From NCBI GenBank assembly GCA_039105265.1, contig JAPFFF010000004.1, positions 1,302,001 to 1,366,000 on the forward strand: a stretch of 64,000 nucleotides of DNA. The letters run 5' to 3'. Numbering within the stretch: position 1 is the first letter of the stretch; each line of letters begins with the position of its first letter. Both the position numbers and the translations under genes were made by a program. The notes beneath the pieces were generated by a model. It saw only the letters and a list, made by a program, of their open reading frames with translations. It was not told the origin of the DNA and ran no database searches. The DNA comes from Tritrichomonas musculus (Eukaryota > Parabasalia > Tritrichomonadida > Tritrichomonadidae). This document shows, in pieces, positions 58,427 through 64,000 of the stretch.

Positions 58427-61141
58427 ATGGAAATCGAAAATGCAGTTTTAAATTTATCTAATACCGAAGAAACAATAAGAATTAATGCTATTAATATATG
58501 CTCCAGATTTCAGACACATCAATTCTTTGATATTGATGTATTTAAAAAACTTTCCAACCCAAATTCTGAGCCAATTATGAGAATTTTTGCTTTCAATTCA
58601 CTGACTTTGATCTTTAAAAACGAATGGAATAGAATATCGCAACAGCAAAAAGACAGTATTTCGTCATTATTTCCATTTCACGTTGAAAGCGACAAGGTTA
58701 ACCCTCAGTTTTTCTCAATTGCGTCGGAATGTGTTGCCTCTTTTTTAGCATATACTGGAAGCGAAGACAATATAATTAAATTTATGAATTCTTATAATAT
58801 CAAGTATTCTCATTACTTCTCATTTTTTATTACGCATTTTATAAATTTCCTGTTTGACAAAGCATATCCAAATGACCGTACTGAGCTTTTATCAAAATTT
58901 ATCTTTGGAAATATTACTTCATTTGTTCAGAACCTATTATTTAATTCAATACTTCAGATGAATCCAAATATCCCAGAGTTTTGGATGTACATCCAAAATG
59001 CAGCCTTAATTCATGAAAAGGCACCAGCTGTAATTCAATTATATATCAGAAATTCTGAAGCAGAAAAATTTTACAGTTATTTAGCTCAATTTGTTTGGAG
59101 TCCATCTCAAAATGGAAGTATTTTAAGCATTTTCGAGATATTATTTGATATGGAAACCAACCTTCCAGAAACAATACAAGCTCTTAGTTTTTCACTGCAA
59201 TCAAGTGTTCCTCATCAATATTTACCTCTTTTTTCTTTTAATCAAATACCGGAATCTGAATATCTGTATTGCTATGAATTATTTAATAATTTATTAGTAA
59301 GGATACCATTAATAACGAGTATTTTGGATTGTGCAAACATCGACCAATGTGGACCTTTCCTTGAAGTATTTATTTTTCTTTTTCATTCATCATCGCCATC
59401 TATTATATATGAATCTGCTACACAACTTCAACTTTTTTTGAAATCTATTCAGCCTTCATCTATTCCAACTTTTTTCTCTTTTTATGAATCTCATATTAGA
59501 GCTATTTTTGAAGCAACATTGCCTCTTTTGCAAGTATATTTTGGTTCTTCTCCATGCTGTCCATTTGACCATCGATGGCAGCAACAATTTTGCCGTGAAT
59601 CGCTTTTTGATCTCATCAGATGTATTACGGAAACATTCGATGGACTGCACGCGATTTCCGAATTGCTCAGAATTATTCAAATTGACGGAATTGAATCAAA
59701 TTCATTCAATTCAATTGTGAGAATTGTAACCAGCGTTTTAAGTGATACAAATGAAAAAATTACGGAGCCACTGGAAATTGAAGCTTTTAATTGTACTGTT
59801 TTCTTATTATCATCAATTAATAATTATTCTCAAGAGATTCAGACAAAAATTTGTAAACTTTTGCAAAAGTTAATTCCTTATCTTGAATTTGAAAATCAAG
59901 ATTTATTGAACAGTTTTTTTGATCAACTTCTTGATTTAGCAATTAATTCAAAATACTCTGGAAACCAGTTTACCACATTTTTAACCCAGTTTATTCAAAA
60001 ATTTATATCCCGAATAGCATTTCCTATCGAAAGACTACGAAATATTCCAAAGTTTCATCCATTTTATTATTCAGCTAACAATCTTCTGGCCAAATATGCT
60101 CAGAATGGTGAAAAATCATCAGCATTAAATAATGCTGTAAATGAGCTTAGCTGGTTCACAACAATGTTTAGATTAAACGATAATAGTGCTATGAAACGAG
60201 TGACTACAAAAGTTGCCCGCCAATTTGAATTTCTTTCACAAATTAATCCAAGTGAAGAAGACACGAATCCAAAGCAAACTTCAATTTATGAAAACATAGG
60301 TCTATTGCTTATAAAATCAAATCAAGTTATTATTAATGCTGGTGAAGATCAAGGTAATGCTATTCCACTTGGTCAATATGTAACACTTCTTACTCAATTT
60401 TCCCCGGCTGTTTCTCACTTTTCATTAATAACCCCTCACATTTACATTCAGCACTTAAACGAGCTCAAGCCCCCATCTGTATTAACACAAGCCGTTCAGC
60501 ATTGGGTTACAAGAATTGCTTTCCCTATAATCAATAATTTGTTATCAATACTTAATGAAAACCAGAATGGAGTCAATAATGATCAAATCCAACCAGTTTA
60601 TGAATTTAATGATAATGTAATATTTAAAATGTGTCAATTGATTGATGAAGGAATACAAACTTCTTTAAGTAGCAATCAAAATTCAAATTCTTCTGCAGCG
60701 AATGGGGTAGAAAATTCTTCTTCTTCGTCTGAAGGAATGAGTATCGTCAAAAGATTGATCATTTCTATTTGTGATTATATAAAATATCAAGATGATCAGC
60801 ATGCAACTGATGTTCTTCGGGTTTTTTTGAAAGCTGACAATTTTAAGACGTTTTACGCTGTCTGTCATGCAATTGAAGAAAAAGGAATTAGCGTTTTATC
60901 TGCTTTGTGGCCTATTCTCATGAAAAAAAAAGACAACCAATCTGTAGATAAAATGTCAGAAGTTTTGCTCTCTTTATATGAAAAAAATGGTACCACCAAA
61001 ATTTTTGAAAATCTTCCAGGAATTTCTAAATCAGCTTTCGATATGCTAAATTCGAAATTACCAAATTCAACATCTCAGAAATCGAAGAAAAAAATTATGA
61101 GATCTTTTATCATGACTTTTTTTAACAATAGCGAATTATAA
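58427..61141 (+). CDS. Importin-beta/exportin-like HEAT protein (transportin-3/importin-13 type)
   Basis: A 904-residue, all-helical protein. The N-terminus ENAVLNLSNTEETIRINAINICSRFQTHQ resembles the first HEAT repeat of karyopherin-beta proteins (A-L-x-x-L-Y...R-x-x-A...L-x-x-F-Q). SEPIMRIFAFNSLTLIFKNEW then corresponds to the second repeat. Length (900-1000 is usual) and even repeat spacing fit a nuclear transport receptor. Close relatives would be transportin-3 or importin-13. A Ser/Asn-rich loop at about 745-770 is an insertion. No acidic importin-beta1 loop is seen. The assignment is moderate; other HEAT proteins cannot be excluded. It shares a 40-bp promoter region with the splicing-factor gene. 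Confidence 0.5.
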   Translation: MEIENAVLNLSNTEETIRINAINICSRFQTHQFFDIDVFKKLSNPNSEPIMRIFAFNSLTLIFKNEWNRISQQQKDSISSLFPFHVESDKVNPQFFSIASECVASFLAYTGSEDNIIKFMNSYNIKYSHYFSFFITHFINFLFDKAYPNDRTELLSKFIFGNITSFVQNLLFNSILQMNPNIPEFWMYIQNAALIHEKAPAVIQLYIRNSEAEKFYSYLAQFVWSPSQNGSILSIFEILFDMETNLPETIQALSFSLQSSVPHQYLPLFSFNQIPESEYLYCYELFNNLLVRIPLITSILDCANIDQCGPFLEVFIFLFHSSSPSIIYESATQLQLFLKSIQPSSIPTFFSFYESHIRAIFEATLPLLQVYFGSSPCCPFDHRWQQQFCRESLFDLIRCITETFDGLHAISELLRIIQIDGIESNSFNSIVRIVTSVLSDTNEKITEPLEIEAFNCTVFLLSSINNYSQEIQTKICKLLQKLIPYLEFENQDLLNSFFDQLLDLAINSKYSGNQFTTFLTQFIQKFISRIAFPIERLRNIPKFHPFYYSANNLLAKYAQNGEKSSALNNAVNELSWFTTMFRLNDNSAMKRVTTKVARQFEFLSQINPSEEDTNPKQTSIYENIGLLLIKSNQVIINAGEDQGNAIPLGQYVTLLTQFSPAVSHFSLITPHIYIQHLNELKPPSVLTQAVQHWVTRIAFPIINNLLSILNENQNGVNNDQIQPVYEFNDNVIFKMCQLIDEGIQTSLSSNQNSNSSAANGVENSSSSSEGMSIVKRLIISICDYIKYQDDQHATDVLRVFLKADNFKTFYAVCHAIEEKGISVLSALWPILMKKKDNQSVDKMSEVLLSLYEKNGTTKIFENLPGISKSAFDMLNSKLPNSTSQKSKKKIMRSFIMTFFNNSEL

Positions 61142-64000
61142 TTTTTCTTACTCTGTTAGATATAATTGATTTTTGTTTATAATAAAATATTTTTTATAGG
61201 GGGTGTAACGATAGATAACGATTTTTTTTCGCCTACTTATTTAAAATTTATAAAAAGTATATATTTATAATGGATACAAAATATAGAATCAGAAAAAATA
61301 TTTTTTATTTCATTTCATCCATCAGAAGTCAAGTATACACTTTTCATTTTTCAAAAGCTCTGTTTGTTTATTTGGAATTTTTGTATTTCAGAATTATAGA
61401 ATTAAATAAAAGATAAAAATGAAATAAAGAATTATTTTATCATTTATCAATATATATAATAGTATATATAATAGTATATATTATATTTTATACTATGAAA
61501 TATCATACATTTACAAGGATATTTCTCTTATTTAAAAATCAAACAGAGTTTCAGAAATATAAAAATGCCTAATCTCGATTTCTGTTTTATATTTTCAAAT
61601 AGTAAACATATATTTTAATTATATACTTGTATATGATTATTTATTTATATTTATTAATAATTTTTATATTGGTTTTTTTTATAAAGATGATTCAAACAGA
61701 GCTTCAGAAATTTAAAAAGTGTATGCTCGACTTCTGGTAGGCTTTTGATCAATTGAATTTATTTTTTATTTATAAATTTGGATCGATTCTAAAATAGTTG
61801 TACAATTCTGAAGGACATTCAAAAAGTGGAATTTCTTCAGAAAAAATAATCATAATAAAATAGCAGAGTAGGTGAAACTCTCTCAAAAAAAATTGCGTAA
61901 ACTTCAGAAAAACAAACTTTTCGAGAATAAAATCTCTTTGAGTTGCACCTACTCTAAAATAGCTTAAAAAACAAATCTTTTTATGTTACAAAATTTTTAC
62001 CGATTCTTACCGCCAGCCGCGGGGTCTCGACTCGGCTTCGCTTCGCTCAGCCTCGCTCGACGCCCGCTAGGCGGTATGTAGTCTCGGTAAAAATTATGTA
62101 AAAATATAAAAAGATTTAATTTTATTTAGCATTTTTATTAGATTATTTTTTCTGAAGAAATTCCACTTTTTGAAGGCTCTTTCAATTGTACAACTATTTT
62201 AGAATCGATCCATAAATTTTAATATGCATTTAAACTATATGCTTTTCAAGGAAATCCTATAGATATTTGATTTTTGATCTCAATTTATTGAAATTTTTCT
62301 ATCGTTACACCCCCTATTTGATGAATTATTATTTTTTAAGGGGGTAGTTCGTTTGCAATATCTCGTTATATACATTGTTCTGAAAAGATATATTAATATA
62401 TTTATGATTGTTATATACCACATATTTTATTAAAACAATAAAAAAAATGAATTTCATCAACAAGATGATCTCATAATATCTCTTTTTTCCAAATCTTAAT
62501 TTTTGAATTCCGCTGAGGAAAAACATTAGAAATGAGCTATTATAAACGATTTAACTATCATTTTTTTAATATTTCAAAGTGAATATGATATATGATTATT
62601 TTTGTAAACCTTATTAACAAAGTTTGAAAAAGTGAAAATATTTTCTTCCTATTTTAACTTCAATTAAAAATACTATATAAATTAATCAAATATCCATCTA
62701 TAGTAGAGTCGGTTTGGGACGAGAACGTCGGTTCGGAAAGGAGAACACTTAACTTTTTTAAAAATAAAATTTAATAAATTGAATTAAAAATAATCGTTTT
62801 CATATTTATTTTCGCTTATTTCTTCATGAATAAACATTTTTAAATTATCATACTTTATAAATATTATTTATATTTAATATTATATTCATATAAATAGTTG
62901 ATTCAAAAATAGCTCAAAATATGTTAATTATATCTGATGTTGAAAAATACAAATTCATAAAAAAAAAACATAATAATGAACTTCATTACATGATGTATAT
63001 TGATATATTTTAATTATAATTAATTCATTACTACTCAATGCAATTTTATTCGTACTTTTATAATGATTTCAAAATCATCGATTTCTTGACGAATATCAAT
63101 TTCTTAACCTTTATTTTGTTTTTTCATATAAGAAACAAAATGTAGAAAATAATACTGCATTAAGATTATTAATTTTTTGTTTGTCTGTGTTTTTTCGATC
63201 ATTTTATATTTTTGGCGGGATTTTAAAAAAGTGGTGTTAAAATCAAGAATAATAAGATTATATGGAAATTATATTAAAATATTGATATATTGTCAAATAT
63301 TGATGATGAATCAAAATTGGTTTGATCTCTTTTGCATTCGTTTTTATGAAAAAGAGCTTTTTAAAAAAAAGTGATATTTCAAATTTTTCAACACCAATCC
63401 TTGAATGAACATGAAACTAAATCGTTTTAACAATGAGCAACTATTATTTAGCATAAATGAAGACTTTTATCATTCGAAATCAGTTCATGAAAACAATTTT
63501 CCAATCATTGAGCAATGATATAAAATATGTAATAGATATCAATTTAATGTATGTACCATAAGATACTACAAAATATTAATAATTATTTTTTATTTATTTG
63601 ACTTTCATCAAGTTTTGTTAAAGAAAAAAATTGATTTTTCCATTATTATCAACTTTTTATAACAAAAAAATACTTTTAAAAATCTCATTTTTTAATGAAT
63701 CAAAAAATAAACTATAGCTGTAATAACATTAGATAGCTCTAAATGTGATATTCGCGTTCTGATTAACGAATATTAACAGAAAGAGAAGAACAACGTTAAT
63801 ACTTTTACACCAATTTATAACCTAAAATTTGATATAATTTTATACTATTATGTTTTGCTCAAATACAATAGTTATTATTATTATTATTTTATTTTGAATG
63901 AGTATAATATTATTTTCCTTTTTTAAAAAGATTTTATTCATTTATTACAAAGAAAATGCTACCATTTTAAGACCAATTAAAATTTATATAAATAAATCAA
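61142..64000. other. Non-coding AT-rich tail of the window
   Basis: Apart from the foldback element (61199-62314) no gene is supported. A small GC-richer patch at 62703-62745 (GTCGGTTTGGGACGAG and GTCGGTTCGGAAAGGAG, two similar words) may be a transposon end. The short frames around 62329-62526 and 63177-63374 have no protein-like composition. Confidence 0.6.
61199..62314. mobile_element. Foldback MITE with TA target site (Tc1/mariner/pogo-like ends)
   Basis: Perfect inverted ends, GGGGGTGTAACGATAGA at 61199-61215 and its complement at 62298-62314, are flanked by TA on both sides, the target duplication of the Tc1/mariner/pogo superfamily. The 1116-bp interior has no gene. It contains nested inverted repeats: about 78-bp arms at 61772-61850 and 62142-62219, about 21-bp arms at 61864-61884 and 61933-61954, and about 45-bp arms at 61973-62014 and 62070-62117. 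The last pair closes on a GC-rich tip (62015-62069, rich in GGCTTCGCTTCGCTCAGCC). A further inverted pair lies at 61318-61375 and 61690-61742. The element is non-autonomous. Confidence 0.8.

Noticed and set aside
63177-63374. 65-codon frame near the window end
   Set aside because: Composition equals background AT-rich DNA; no conserved feature.

Overview
The window is AT-rich, intron-poor eukaryotic DNA of parabasalid type (trichomonad, most like Tritrichomonas). The reasons are long single-exon genes, very A/T-rich spacers and poly(A/T) runs, large BEACH, LRR, RhoGEF-kelch and ankyrin proteins typical of these protists, and a Maverick/Polinton element. The species call is an inference; no rRNA or other marker gene is present.

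Layout. (1) 1-5.4 kb is a graveyard of plain DNA transposons: a broken pogo-type (DDE/CENP-B-like) transposase, a second transposase-like gene split by a 1.36-kb non-autonomous hAT-like insert with perfect 13-bp inverted ends and an 8-bp target duplication, and a broken BED-finger hAT transposase on the minus strand. (2) 5.68-6.5 kb is a small host gene of unknown function. (3) 6787-29654 is a 22.9-kb Polinton with ~0.58-kb terminal inverted repeats and CCAAA target duplications. It carries protein-primed PolB, an FtsK/HerA-type packaging ATPase, a retroviral-type integrase, a candidate double-jelly-roll capsid protein, candidate minor structural proteins, a giant fibre-like membrane protein, an HNH endonuclease, a KilA-N locus and several small proteins. 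It looks largely whole and young: the outer 264 bp of the two ends read as identical. Only one or two accessory loci look broken. (4) 29.7-31.6 kb is a spacer holding a GC-rich hAT-like terminus. (5) 31.7-61.1 kb is a host gene block: a CARMIL-like LRR protein with Gln-rich repeats, a RhoGEF-kelch protein, a decayed ankyrin gene, a WRAP73/WDR8 homologue, a 3242-residue BEACH protein, an unknown helical protein, a Wntless/TMEM181-like membrane protein, an RBMX2/Ist3-type splicing factor and an importin/exportin-like HEAT protein. (6) 61.1-64 kb is non-coding except for a 1.1-kb foldback MITE with nested palindromes and a GC-rich tip.

How the genes work together. The Polinton genes form one replication, integration and virion-like set: pPolB copies the element, the integrase inserts it, and the ATPase and capsid proteins match a packaging module. 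Three of its proteins (PolB, a very basic protein and an 88-residue protein) share an N-terminal domain around an LPGF motif that I cannot name. Most of its genes have a T-rich leader just before (T)AAATG, which suggests a common promoter or initiator. The host genes are unrelated housekeeping, cytoskeletal and membrane-traffic genes with no operon logic, apart from the divergent RBMX2-like/importin-like pair separated by 40 bp.
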